Shown: piece after piece, positions 1-8,140 of the stretch
How positions within the stretch are numbered: position 1 is the first letter of the stretch
Layout of the letters: the number at the start of each line of letters is the position of its first letter
From: Sphingosinicella sp963974575
GTDB lineage: Bacteria > Pseudomonadota > Alphaproteobacteria > Sphingomonadales > Sphingomonadaceae
Length of the DNA: 64,000 nucleotides
Assembly (NCBI RefSeq): GCF_963974575.1
Contig: NZ_CAXBBQ010000002.1
Coordinates: 490,459 to 554,458, forward strand
Reading direction: 5' to 3'
Made by a program: the position numbers and the translations under genes
Notes under the pieces: model-generated
Told to the model about the DNA's origin: nothing
Database searches by the model: none
The model's input: the letters and a program-made list of their open reading frames with translations, nothing else

Positions 1-843
1 GTTGACGCCGTAATCCTCCGCGCCCAGTTCGACACGCGCGATGTCCCGCACGCGGGTGATCGCGCCCGAGCTATCCGTCCGCACGATGATGTCGGCGAAT
101 TCCTCGGCGGTCTTGAAGCGGCCCTGTGTCTCGACAGTCAGCTGCTGCGCCGCGCCGGTATCGAACGGCGGCTGGCCGATCGTGCCCGCCGCGACCTGGA
201 TGTTCTGCGAACGCAATGCGGAAACGATTTCGCCTGCAGTGAGCCCGAGCGCAGCCGCGCGGCCGGGATCGATCCAGACGCGCATCGCATAGTCGCGCGC
301 GCCGAACACCTGAACATCGCCGATGCCGTCGATTCGCGTCAGCCGGTCCTTGATCTGCGTGAGCGCGTAATTGGAAACATAGCTGCGATCGAGCGACCCA
401 TCAGGAGAAAGGACGTTCACCGCCATCAGCCACGACGGTGAGGTCTTGCGCACGACGACGCCCTGACGGCGCACCTCTTCAGGCAGGCTCGGCTCGGCGA
501 GCGCGACGCGGTTCTGCACGAGCACCTGCGCGGTATCGAGATCGGTGCCGAGCTTGAAGGTCACGGTGATCGTCAACCGCCCGTCCCCGGTCGATTGCGA
601 GGATTGGTACAGCATGTTGTCAACGCCGTTGATCTGCTGTTCGATCGGCGCCGCGACCGTATCGGCGACCGTCTCTGCGGAAGCGCCGGGGTAGTTCGCG
701 CTCACCGTTACCGTCGGCGGGACGATGTCGGGGAATTGCGAGATCGGCAGGCCGAAATAGGCGAAGGCACCGACGATCGTGATGATGATCGCGATCACGC
801 CCGCAAAGATGGGCCTGCGGATAAAGAAATGGCTGAAGCGCAT
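1..843 (-). CDS. RND efflux pump inner-membrane transporter (AcrB/MexB family), N-terminal part
   Basis: The reading frame starts at ATG 843 and runs off the left edge (281 codons visible of roughly 1,040 usual for the family). The first residues (MRFSHFFIRRPIFAGV), TM1, and a following GLPISQFPDIVPPTV-type stretch are classic for the HAE-1 proton antiporters that expel drugs and solvents across the envelope. The last visible residues (ARVELGAEDYGVN) match the porter-domain RVELG-x-x-Y region. It is the last visible gene of a leftward operon with the adaptor at 916-2190, 72 bases upstream. Partial only because of the window edge. Substrate cannot be told. Confidence 0.93.
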   Translation of the reverse strand, partial: MRFSHFFIRRPIFAGVIAIIITIVGAFAYFGLPISQFPDIVPPTVTVSANYPGASAETVADTVAAPIEQQINGVDNMLYQSSQSTGDGRLTITVTFKLGTDLDTAQVLVQNRVALAEPSLPEEVRRQGVVVRKTSPSWLMAVNVLSPDGSLDRSYVSNYALTQIKDRLTRIDGIGDVQVFGARDYAMRVWIDPGRAAALGLTAGEIVSALRSQNIQVAAGTIGQPPFDTGAAQQLTVETQGRFKTAEEFADIIVRTDSSGAITRVRDIARVELGAEDYGVN

Positions 844-915
844 CGGACAATGCCTTTCCTGCCGCCTCCCGCAGTTTGCGCGGGAGGCGTGGTCTTCGTT
901 TGGTGTTGCGGTGGA

Positions 916-2190
916 TCAGAGCGCGGCGATGGTCGCCTGCGAGGCCGCGGGTTCGTTCACGGACGCAGCGGTTGTCGGCGCCGCGCCCGGCGGATCGATT
1001 TTGGCGACACGTGCCGTAACCTTTGCGCCGGGCTGCACCATCTGGAGGCCCTGGATCACGACCCTGTCATCGGCCGAAAGTCCTGCGCGGATGCTGCGGA
1101 GGCTGCCGATGCGCGGGCCGGGCGAGACTTCGCGCGCGGCGACAGTGCCGTCCTTGCCGACCACATAGACCACCTTGCGCGCCTGATCGGTGCGGACGGC
1201 GGCATCGGGAACGAGCAGCGCCTGTGCGGGCGCGCCGTCCGTGAGCCGCATGTTGCCGAACATGCCGGGCGTGAGGAAATAATCCGGGTTCGCGACGACG
1301 GCGCGGGCGCGGATCGTGCCCGAATGGGCGCTGATGCCGTTGTCGGTGAAATCGACATGCCCTTTCCAGGTGTAGCCAGTTTCATCCTGCAAACGAATTT
1401 CGACCTGCTGCGCCAGGTTCGACTTCTGCCGCTCGCGCTGTGCCTTCAGGAACAGCGCCTCCGAACTGTCGAAGGTGAAGTAGATCGGATCGAGCGCATT
1501 GATGGTGGTGAGCAGCGTGCCCCCGCTGGCATCGGCGGTGGACACGATATTGCCCGCATCGACGCGGCGATCCGAAATGCGTCCCGTGATCGGTGCGCGA
1601 ACCTCTGTGAACTGGACGTCGAGCGCGCGGGCGCCGACACGAGCATCGGCCGCCGCAAGCGCAGCGCGGGCGGCGCGGACACGGGCCGCAAGGCGATCAA
1701 GATCGCTCTGGGATACCGCATCGTCCGCACGCAGGCGGTTGGCACGTTCGAGATCGGCCTCCGCCAGTGCCACATCGCTCCGCGCCTGTGCGGCGCCGGC
1801 GCGGGCTTCGGCGAGCGAAGCGTTGAATGGCCGGGGATCAATCGTGAAAAGGCGCTGCCCTTTCTGCACGATCGCACCGTCGGTGAAATGAACTGCAGTC
1901 ACGGCGCCGGAGACGCGCGGACGCACTTCTACACTGCTCGACGGTTCGAAACGGCCAACATGATCGTCCCACTCCATCACTTCGCGCACGAGGGGTGCAG
2001 CAACCGTGACGGTGGGCGGCGGGGCCGCAGCAATCGCGGGCGATTCACGGTTCAGAACGCCCACCGCAACGACGGCAATCACCGGCAGTGCGGCGGCGGA
2101 CAGGTGCTGCCAAAGCGGGCGATCGGTAAACCGCCGCCGCACGGGCGAAGCCGTCGCGGCGCCGGCTTCGATCTTGGTCATCATGTTCAT
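916..2190 (-). CDS. RND efflux periplasmic adaptor (membrane fusion protein, AcrA/MexA family)
   Basis: 424 residues. ATG 2190 was chosen because it forms an ATGA overlap with the stop of the upstream gene and begins MNMMTKIE; longer in-frame extensions would run into the upstream gene. There is one hydrophobic anchor at about residues 31-47 with no lipobox, then a barrel-sandwich/lipoyl half (VEVRPRVSGAV), an alpha-hairpin (about residues 120-190), and the beta-barrel region with APITGRISDRRVDAGN, typical of HlyD_D23/AcrA proteins. It bridges the inner-membrane pump to an outer-membrane channel. No TolC-like gene is visible in the window; it may lie further left. Confidence 0.93.
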   Translation of the reverse strand: MNMMTKIEAGAATASPVRRRFTDRPLWQHLSAAALPVIAVVAVGVLNRESPAIAAAPPPTVTVAAPLVREVMEWDDHVGRFEPSSSVEVRPRVSGAVTAVHFTDGAIVQKGQRLFTIDPRPFNASLAEARAGAAQARSDVALAEADLERANRLRADDAVSQSDLDRLAARVRAARAALAAADARVGARALDVQFTEVRAPITGRISDRRVDAGNIVSTADASGGTLLTTINALDPIYFTFDSSEALFLKAQRERQKSNLAQQVEIRLQDETGYTWKGHVDFTDNGISAHSGTIRARAVVANPDYFLTPGMFGNMRLTDGAPAQALLVPDAAVRTDQARKVVYVVGKDGTVAAREVSPGPRIGSLRSIRAGLSADDRVVIQGLQMVQPGAKVTARVAKIDPPGAAPTTAASVNEPAASQATIAAL

Positions 2191-2597
2191 CGGGAAATCC
2201 TTCGGTCGCGGCGCGCACGCGCGCTCGTGATGCTGCTCGCAAGCAGCGCATAGTGATCGTGGGTGAAACCGGCGCTGAGGAAGCCGCGGATCGCGGACTC
2301 GGCGATGTGATAGCCTTGATGCCACGTCAGCACGGCGATCTTGCGCAGGGCTTCCAGTTTCGAATCGGCGAGCTGCGGATTGGGCCGGCTTCCAAAGAGG
2401 GTGCCGAGCGCGACGGCGACGCGGCCGGGGGCGTGCAGCGTCGAGAGGGAATCGCGCTCGGCGAGGGCCACCACCGACCATTCGAGAGCCGAGAAACGGG
2501 CGCTCGGACGGTCGGCAGCGGGGGACAGGATTGCGGCGGGCTGCGCGGTAGCCGGAGCAGCGGCGCCGAGAACATCAGTGAAGGCGAGATAAGCCAT
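2187..2597 (-). CDS. small protein of unknown function in the RND operon
   Basis: 136 residues starting at ATG 2597 (MAYLAFTD), preceded by a GGGAGA ribosome site. Its TGA overlaps the adaptor ATG (ATGA), so the two are probably translationally coupled. No catalytic motif or membrane span is seen. The middle and C-terminal part is helical and resembles small alphaproteobacterial proteins of unknown function with an ADSKLEALRKIAVLTWH-type core followed by an AGF-x5-YALL tail. Being first in the pump operon, it could be an accessory or regulatory protein; function unknown. The longer frame to 2684 lacks a better ribosome site. Confidence 0.7.
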   Translation of the reverse strand: MAYLAFTDVLGAAAPATAQPAAILSPAADRPSARFSALEWSVVALAERDSLSTLHAPGRVAVALGTLFGSRPNPQLADSKLEALRKIAVLTWHQGYHIAESAIRGFLSAGFTHDHYALLASSITSARARRDRRISR

Positions 2598-2849
2598 GGT
2601 GCAAGTCTCCCTGATCAAGGCGCGAGCGCCTTCGTTCGCCGCGTCTCTTCGCGGCGTCGGTTGCGGATGATGATTGCCGGGCACATGGCCTCATCGGGCG
2701 AAGCGGACAGCTTCGTCGGGCAATCTTCAGTTATGGATTGGCGGGTTGAAACGGACGTAGTCGCCCAGCGTCAGCCCTTGTGAATACTGCAGTGTCGCAC
2801 CGGTTTCCCTTCGATGCCGTGAGCCGTCGGGATGGCCGCTCACCTTCTG

Positions 2850-2861
2850 TACCTAGAGGTA
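2850..2861. promoter_or_regulatory. inverted repeat over the -10 region, candidate TetR operator
   Basis: TACCT-AG-AGGTA is a perfect 5+5 inverted repeat overlapping the -10 element and probable start point of the efflux promoter. Its TACC/GGTA ends resemble those of the element at 2897-2908. Confidence 0.4.
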
Positions 2862-2886
2862 TATAAACCGTGCTGCGGTGCGTCAA
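2858..2886 (-). promoter_or_regulatory. sigma70-type promoter of the RND efflux operon
   Basis: On the minus strand TTGACG (2881-2886) and TATACC (2858-2863) are separated by exactly 17 bases, facing the efflux genes. Dyad elements flank it on both sides, as expected for a repressed promoter. Confidence 0.6.
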
Positions 2887-2896
2887 CAGCTTTTTG

Positions 2897-2908
2897 TACC
2901 GGTCGATA
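2897..2908. promoter_or_regulatory. candidate TetR operator upstream of the efflux promoter
   Basis: TACCGGTCGATA is the exact reverse complement of TATCGACCGGTA found at the tetR start codon (3545-3556). It lies just upstream of the -35 element. A related CCGGTA follows at about 2920-2925, forming a spaced TACCGG...CCGGTA dyad. Confidence 0.55.
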
Positions 2909-2936
2909 AAGATTTATTTCCGGTATGCGAAAGCTG

Positions 2937-3545
2937 CTATTTCGAAGGCCACATCATCATGCTGGTTTCGATCATGCGTTCGAGATCGGCGCGCGTCGCG
3001 CCCGCCCCTGCCTGCACGGCCATGCCCTGCAAAAGCGCATAGAGAAAGCTTGTCAGCCCCTCCACATCTACGCTTTCGGGGAGATCGCCTTCCGTCTTCG
3101 CACGCTCGAAGCGTTGGACGAGCGCGCGCCGCGCCACCTTGCCACGTTCAAGTACCTCGAGCCGGATGCACTCGGCCTCCGCGCCGCACGCAACCGCGCT
3201 GATCACGCCGAGACAGCCGTGCGGCTCGCAAGTGCTCGTCTGATTTTCCATGCTGCCATGCAGCAAATGTGCGGCGACACCGCGTGCTGTCGGCTGCGCC
3301 AGCGACTTGCCGACGTAGGCGAGCTTTTCGGTCTCGTAGAGGTCGAGCGCCTTGCGAAAGAGCGCTTCCTTGTTACCGAACGCCGCGTAGAGGCTGGGCC
3401 GCGTGATGCCCATCGCCTCGGTGAGGTCATTGAGCGACGCGCCTTCATAGCCCTTGCTCCAGAATACGCGGAGCGCTGCGGCAAGCGCCGTATCCACGCA
3501 AAACTCGCGCGGACGACCTTTCACAGGAGCAGCAACCGTTTCCAT
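2937..3545 (-). CDS. TetR/AcrR family transcriptional repressor
   Basis: 202 residues. The N-terminal DNA-binding domain (about residues 10-60) shows the family pattern: KGRPREF, then ALRVFWSKGYEGASLNDLTE, MGITRPSLYAAFGNKEALF. The C-terminal ligand-binding part (QTSTCEPHGCLG, then a helical core) resembles TetR_C_16-type regulators. It sits directly upstream of the efflux operon in the same direction, the usual place for its repressor. A 12-base element at its start codon recurs in inverted orientation at the efflux promoter, suggesting both autoregulation and control of the pump. The inducer is unknown. Confidence 0.93.
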   Translation of the reverse strand: METVAAPVKGRPREFCVDTALAAALRVFWSKGYEGASLNDLTEAMGITRPSLYAAFGNKEALFRKALDLYETEKLAYVGKSLAQPTARGVAAHLLHGSMENQTSTCEPHGCLGVISAVACGAEAECIRLEVLERGKVARRALVQRFERAKTEGDLPESVDVEGLTSFLYALLQGMAVQAGAGATRADLERMIETSMMMWPSK

Positions 3546-3556
3546 ATCGACCGGTA
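3545..3556. promoter_or_regulatory. candidate TetR autoregulatory operator
   Basis: TATCGACCGGTA abuts and overlaps the first base of the tetR start codon, and recurs exactly as its reverse complement at 2897-2908. Binding here would block transcription or early elongation of tetR. Confidence 0.5.
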
Positions 3557-3608
3557 TATAATCAATCCGTCACGGAGCGCAAGCCTCAGACAGCGGCGCG
3601 TTTGCGGT

Positions 3609-4595
3609 TTAGCGCCGGGAGCGCCCCAGTGCGGGATAGATGTCTGCGGCCACGCTCATGTCTGCAACGGTCGCCCCGCGCTGGCCGATCGGGCGCGGAG
3701 CGCCTGTCGTCGTGTCACACGCCGTCTGGCGTTCGGCCTCCGCGTTGATCAACCCGCCAAGCAACACCGCATACGCGGAAACATAAAGCCACATCAGCAG
3801 CACCACGACAGCGCCGAGCGAGCCATAGGTTGCCTGATAGGAACCGAATTCGGCGACGTACACACCGAAGCCCAGCGTCGCGATAAGCCACATCACGGTC
3901 GCCAGAAGGGATCCGATCGTCAGCCACCGCCAGCGCGCATCCGCCCGGTGCGGCGCGAACCGGTACATGGCTGCGATTGTGAAGCTGCAGAAAACGCCCG
4001 CGCACAGCCAGGTGACGGCGCGCATCACAAGGGCCGCGATGGGCCCAATCCCTTCGGCCAATTCGCGCGCGAAGCCGAGCGCAGAGGCTGCGAGCATACC
4101 GAAGACGCCCAGAAACACGGCACCGGCAACAAGAACGGCTGAAACCGCCGCGCTGCGGATGATCCCGCGCGTGTCACGCTCGTCATAGATGACGTTGAGC
4201 GCCGTCATGACGGCGCGCGCGGCACGGCTCGCGCCGAAGATCGAGATGCCGATCGCGATGGCGAGGCCGAGGCCCTTCGCCGTTGCCGCTGCCCGCGTGA
4301 GGTTGAGCAGCTGATCGTAAATGAGCTTGGCCGCATCGGCCGGTACGAGTTCGATGATGAGGCGCATGTGCGCCGCGACGGTCGCCGGATCGGCAACAAG
4401 GCCATAGCTCATCACGAGCGCCCCGAGCAGCGGAACGAACGACAGGAACGCATAGAACGCGACACCCGCCGCCATGAGAGACAGGTTGTGCGTGCCGTTG
4501 CCGCGCCACACGCGGAAAAGGATTTCCCGCCATGCCCGCAGCGTCAGGGTGTGGGGGCCGTCCGCGCCGGCACCGCGCTGCTCGGGAGTCGACAT
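3609..4595 (-). CDS. YihY/virulence factor BrkB family membrane protein
   Basis: 328 residues from ATG 4595 (MSTPEQRG), chosen over ATG 4622 because GAGGAC lies 5 bases upstream. The protein has about six membrane segments, including the family hallmark near the N-terminus (HNLSLMAAGVAFYAFLSFVP), and further hydrophobic spans such as ATVMWLIATLGFGVYVAEFG and GSLGAVVVLLMWLYVSAYAV. Members were once annotated as RNase BN but are integral membrane proteins of unsettled role. It stands between tetR and marR, both also leftward, and is likely an independent gene. Confidence 0.88.
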   Translation of the reverse strand: MSTPEQRGAGADGPHTLTLRAWREILFRVWRGNGTHNLSLMAAGVAFYAFLSFVPLLGALVMSYGLVADPATVAAHMRLIIELVPADAAKLIYDQLLNLTRAAATAKGLGLAIAIGISIFGASRAARAVMTALNVIYDERDTRGIIRSAAVSAVLVAGAVFLGVFGMLAASALGFARELAEGIGPIAALVMRAVTWLCAGVFCSFTIAAMYRFAPHRADARWRWLTIGSLLATVMWLIATLGFGVYVAEFGSYQATYGSLGAVVVLLMWLYVSAYAVLLGGLINAEAERQTACDTTTGAPRPIGQRGATVADMSVAADIYPALGRSRR

Positions 4596-4671
4596 GGCGT
4601 CCTCAAAATGCTGGCCGTTCATCGGCTTACAAGGCGCCGCGGCCGGGAAGGTTCCCCGGCTTCGTTCACGT

Positions 4672-5136
4672 CTACTCCAGATTCTGGTGCAAGCGGTTCA
4701 GAAGCTCGATCAGGCGCCGGAAATCCGGGGCCGAGAAGCCGCGGATCAGGCGCCGGTAGAGCGGCGCCGTCACAGCGCGCGCCGCCTTCAGTTTTTCACG
4801 GCCCAAAGGCTTCATCACGAGCGTCGTCACGCGGCCGTCGGTGGCGGACGGAAGCGTTTCGACGAGCCCGGCCTTCTCCATCCGCTCCACAACACGCATC
4901 AGCGTGGAGACGTTGATAACGGCGAGCTTCGCAACCTGGCCGATCGACTGCGGCTCCGCCTCCCCAAGAATCATGAGCACGCGCCACGTGGGGATATCGA
5001 TGCCGATGGCGCGGAGTTCCGCTTCGATGTTCGCGTTATAGCGGCTGACGGTGCGATTCAGCAGGTAAAACGGGTAGTTATCCACCCGGAAGTCGTCCGA
5101 TCCCGGATCCCCATAGCCACGCAAATCCTCGGCCAC
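4672..5136 (-). CDS. MarR family regulator (first paralogue of the catabolic cluster)
   Basis: 154 residues from GTG 5136, chosen because AGGGAG lies 6 bases upstream and because the result has exactly the length of its paralogue at 15327-15791; the longer frame to 5208 would translate through the operator and promoter. Winged-helix core: DIPTWRVLMILGE, QSIGQVAKLAVINVSTLMRVVERMEKAGLV, with the wing ATDGRVTTLVMK. The N-terminal YPFYLLNRTVSRYN matches WPFYWLTRFTGRYL of the paralogue. It is divergent from the cyclase/IorAB operon, with a perfect palindrome between them, so it most likely represses itself and that operon until an aromatic acid binds. A GC-rich hairpin (4642-4660) follows the gene. 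Confidence 0.92.
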   Translation of the reverse strand: MAEDLRGYGDPGSDDFRVDNYPFYLLNRTVSRYNANIEAELRAIGIDIPTWRVLMILGEAEPQSIGQVAKLAVINVSTLMRVVERMEKAGLVETLPSATDGRVTTLVMKPLGREKLKAARAVTAPLYRRLIRGFSAPDFRRLIELLNRLHQNLE

Positions 5137-5161
5137 TTTGAGCTCCCTAGAAACGCAACGG

Positions 5162-5190
5162 ATTTTACTTGCATATGCAAGTTTATCAAA
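5162..5190 (-). promoter_or_regulatory. marR promoter with a perfect 16-base palindromic operator in the spacer
   Basis: On the minus strand TTTGAT (5185-5190) and TAAAAT (5162-5167) are 17 bases apart. The palindrome ACTTGCATATGCAAGT occupies 5167-5182, inside the spacer. For the rightward operon the same palindrome overlaps a possible -35 (TTGCAT, 5169-5174), with CATAGT 17 bases on (5192-5197). One bound MarR dimer could therefore shut both directions. Confidence 0.7.
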
Positions 5191-5225
5191 GCATAGTTTG
5201 GGCTTCATGGTCTGGAGGAGGGATT

Positions 5226-6005
5226 ATGTCCAGCGCGCCGATTCTCGAAGAGTTTGCACAGGCGTTGTCTCGCGGCGACGTGCGGGTCGTCGATCTGACG
5301 CAGACGCTGTCGGAAGACACGCCGCTGCTGGTTCTGCCGGAGCCGTTCGGACAGACGGCGGCTTTCTCGCGGCAGGAAATTTCCCGCTACGATGATCGCG
5401 GCGTCGCGTGGCACTGGAACAACTTCACCGTCGGCGAGCACACCGGCACGCATTTCGATGCGCCCGTCCACTGGGTCAGCGGCCGCGACCTGCCGGACAA
5501 CACGGTGGATGCAGTGCCCCCCGCGAATTTCGTTGCGCCCGTGGTGGTTCTGGATTTCTCGCGCGAATGCGCGGCCGACCCCGATTTCCTGCTGACCGCC
5601 GCGCATGTTCAGGCGTGGGAAGCCGCCAATAGCCCGATCCCTGCGGGAAGCTGGGTTCTGTTCCGTACCGACTGGTCCAAGCGCGACGTCGATGCCTACA
5701 CCAATCGCTGCGAAGACGGCGCGCACACGCCGGGTCCGGCGACGGACGCGATCGAATATCTGATCGCGCGCGATATCCTCGGCTTCGGCGTGGAGACGAT
5801 CGGCACCGATGCCGGACAGGCACATCTGCTGACGCCCGCCTACCCGGCGCACACGCTGCTGCACGGCGCCGGACGCTATGGTCTGCAATGCCTGCAGAAT
5901 CTCGACCAGCTCCCCGCGACGGGCGCGGTGCTGATCTGCCCACCGCTGAAGATTCGCGGCGGATCGGGAAGCCCGCTGCGCGTTCTCGCCCTCGTCGAGG
6001 CGTAA
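5226..6005 (+). CDS. cyclase-family metal hydrolase, isatin-hydrolase/kynurenine-formamidase-like
   Basis: 259 residues, ATG 5226 with GGAGG upstream. The defining metal-binding motif HTGTHFDAPVHW is at residues 72-83 (His72, His76, Asp78, His82), as in the Mn/Zn-dependent cyclase family that includes kynurenine formamidase and isatin hydrolase. These enzymes open amide or lactam bonds. Its position, first in an operon with IorAB-like subunits (3-base gap) and near a Rieske oxygenase, suits isatin hydrolase (isatin to isatinate) better than tryptophan catabolism, since no kynureninase or tryptophan dioxygenase is nearby. The assignment to isatin is inference. Confidence 0.85.
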   Translation: MSSAPILEEFAQALSRGDVRVVDLTQTLSEDTPLLVLPEPFGQTAAFSRQEISRYDDRGVAWHWNNFTVGEHTGTHFDAPVHWVSGRDLPDNTVDAVPPANFVAPVVVLDFSRECAADPDFLLTAAHVQAWEAANSPIPAGSWVLFRTDWSKRDVDAYTNRCEDGAHTPGPATDAIEYLIARDILGFGVETIGTDAGQAHLLTPAYPAHTLLHGAGRYGLQCLQNLDQLPATGAVLICPPLKIRGGSGSPLRVLALVEA

Positions 6006-6008
6006 GCG

Positions 6009-8138
6009 ATGGCCGAGCGTTCGTTCGTTGCCGAAGCCCGGAAGCTGACGGCCGGAGCCGGTGAGACATTCACCGGCGAAGGCATTCTCGCCGTGACCAA
6101 GGCGCTGCTGCAATCGGGCGTGGCTTACGTCGGCGGCTATCAGGGATCGCCGATCAGCCACCTGATGGACGTGTTCGCGGATGCGAGCGACCTTCTGGAA
6201 AGTCTCGACGTGCATTTCGAGGCGAGCGCCTCGGAAGCGAGCGCCGCCGCCATGCTCGCGGCCTCCGTCAATTATCCGCTGCGCGGTGCGGTCGTCTGGA
6301 AGTCGGTGGTCGGTACGAACGTCGCGTCGGACGCGCTCTCCAACGTCGCGTCGGGCGGCGTGACGGGCGGCGCGCTCGTCATCGTCGGCGAAGACTATGG
6401 CGAGGGTTCCTCGATCATGCAGGAACGCACGCACGCCTTCGCGATGAAGTCGCAGATCTGGCTGCTCGATCCCCGCCCCAACCTCCCGAGCATCGTCGCG
6501 GCGGTCGAACAGGGCTTCGCGCTTTCCGAGGCTTCCAATACGCCGGTGATGCTGCAGCTGCGTGTGCGATCGTGCCACATGACGGGATCGTTCATAGCGA
6601 AGGACAACGTGCGCCCGACGCTGACGGTCGCCGAGGCGGCCGCCGCGCCGCAGCGCGACACCACCCGCATCGTCCTGCCGCCTGCGAATTTTCTGCACGA
6701 GGTGGAGAAGATCGAAAAGCGGTGGCCGGCAGGAATCGCTTATGTGCGCGACCACCATCTGAACGAACGGTTCGGGCCGGACGAGGCGCATGGCATCGGC
6801 ATCATCGTGCAGGGCGGGCTTTACAACAATTTGAACCGCGCGATGGAGCTCTCTGGGCTTTCGAATGAATTCGGCGACGCCGCGCTGCCGATCTATTGCC
6901 TGAACGTCACCTATCCGCTGATTCCGGGCGAGGTGAGCGCGTTTTGTGCGAACAAGCGCGCGGTACTGGTGGTGGAGGAAGGCCAGCCCGAATTCATCGA
7001 GCATGAACTGAATACGCTCGTGCGCCGCGCAAACCTCGATTGCCGCATCATCGGCAAGGACATACTGCCGCGCGCCGGGGAATATAGCGCGCAGGTGATC
7101 CGCAACGGGCTTTCCGATTTCCTGCACGCATGGGCGCCCGAAATCGCGCCGGCGAAAATGGCTGATGCCCCCCTGCCCGCGCCGGTCGCACAGCAGATCC
7201 CGCCGCGCCCGGCGGGCTTCTGCACGGGCTGCCCAGAACGGCCCGTGTTCACGGCGATGAAGCTGCTCGAGCGAGAACTCGGCCCGGCGCACGTTTCCGC
7301 CGATATCGGCTGCCACCTGTTTTCGATCCTGCCGCCCTTCAACATCGGCAACACGACAATGGGCTACGGCCTCGGCACGGCGGGCGCATCCGCGTTCAAG
7401 CCGACGGGAAAGCGTGCAATCGCCATCATGGGCGACGGCGGCTTCTGGCACAACGGCCTGACCTCCGGCATCGGCAACGCGGTGTTCAACAAGGACGACA
7501 CCGTCACCATCGTGATCGACAACGGCTATTCGGCGGCCACGGGAGGCCAGGACATCCTTTCCTCCCGCGCCGACAACAAACGCCGCGTGACGCGCAATCC
7601 GATCGAGCGCGCCATTCGGGGCGTCGGCGGCGCATGGGTACGCACGATCGAACGCACCTACGACATCAAGCGAATGCGCGACACGCTGCGCGAGGCGCTG
7701 ACCGCGCCTGACAAAGGCCCCAAGGTCATCATCGCGCAATCGGAATGTATGCTCAACCGGCAGCGGCGCGAAAAGCCACTGATGCGCAAGGCGGAGAAGG
7801 ACGGCAAGCGCGTGGTGCGCGAGCGCTTTGGCGTCGACAGTGACACCTGCACGGGCGACCATAGCTGCATCCGGCTTTCGGGTTGCCCTTCGCTTTCGAT
7901 CAAGCCCAATCCCGATCCGCTGCGGCGAGACCCAGTGGCGCACGTGGAAAACAGCTGCGTCGGCTGCGGCCTGTGCGGCGAGGTGAGCCACGCGGCGGTG
8001 CTTTGCCCGAGCTTCTACCGCGCCAGCATCGTTTCCAATCCGGGCCGCATGGAGCGCGCGTGGATGAAGATACGGCAGGCGATCATCGGCCGCCTTCAAC
8101 AGCGCGACAACCGCGCACGCCTGGCGCGGGCGTTCTGA
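6009..8138 (+). CDS. indolepyruvate ferredoxin oxidoreductase alpha-like subunit (TPP and Fe-S)
   Basis: 709 residues. Order of parts: pyrimidine-binding/transferase domain (GYQGSPISHLMDVFAD at about 40-55); TPP-binding domain with GDGGFWHNG, then ID-NGYSAATGGQ at about 475-515; C-terminal ferredoxin-like part from about residue 615 with CTGDHSCIRLSGCP and CVGCGLC...CP. Family members decarboxylate aryl 2-oxoacids to acyl-CoA using ferredoxin. The first Fe-S motif has wider cysteine spacing than archaeal IorA. Coupled to the beta-like gene two bases downstream. In this context an aryl glyoxylate such as isatinate is a better guess than indolepyruvate. Confidence 0.9.
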   Translation: MAERSFVAEARKLTAGAGETFTGEGILAVTKALLQSGVAYVGGYQGSPISHLMDVFADASDLLESLDVHFEASASEASAAAMLAASVNYPLRGAVVWKSVVGTNVASDALSNVASGGVTGGALVIVGEDYGEGSSIMQERTHAFAMKSQIWLLDPRPNLPSIVAAVEQGFALSEASNTPVMLQLRVRSCHMTGSFIAKDNVRPTLTVAEAAAAPQRDTTRIVLPPANFLHEVEKIEKRWPAGIAYVRDHHLNERFGPDEAHGIGIIVQGGLYNNLNRAMELSGLSNEFGDAALPIYCLNVTYPLIPGEVSAFCANKRAVLVVEEGQPEFIEHELNTLVRRANLDCRIIGKDILPRAGEYSAQVIRNGLSDFLHAWAPEIAPAKMADAPLPAPVAQQIPPRPAGFCTGCPERPVFTAMKLLERELGPAHVSADIGCHLFSILPPFNIGNTTMGYGLGTAGASAFKPTGKRAIAIMGDGGFWHNGLTSGIGNAVFNKDDTVTIVIDNGYSAATGGQDILSSRADNKRRVTRNPIERAIRGVGGAWVRTIERTYDIKRMRDTLREALTAPDKGPKVIIAQSECMLNRQRREKPLMRKAEKDGKRVVRERFGVDSDTCTGDHSCIRLSGCPSLSIKPNPDPLRRDPVAHVENSCVGCGLCGEVSHAAVLCPSFYRASIVSNPGRMERAWMKIRQAIIGRLQQRDNRARLARAF

Positions 8139-8140
8139 CC

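Larger units (their letters stand above)
2598..2936. other. intergenic control region of the RND operon
   Basis: This 339-base stretch has no supported gene. It carries the leftward promoter and at least two inverted-repeat operator candidates listed separately. The interval between the promoter (2858) and the first gene (2597) is a leader of about 250 bases in which I see no riboswitch. Confidence 0.6.

Noticed and set aside
595..2253. 552-codon frame on the plus strand over the RND adaptor
   Set aside because: Shadow of the adaptor gene, with no recognisable domain and no ribosome site.
5205..8099. 964-codon open frame antisense to the cyclase and IorA-like genes
   Set aside because: Low-complexity His/Arg/Ala-rich translation typical of antisense frames in GC-rich DNA; the plus-strand genes carry full family motifs.
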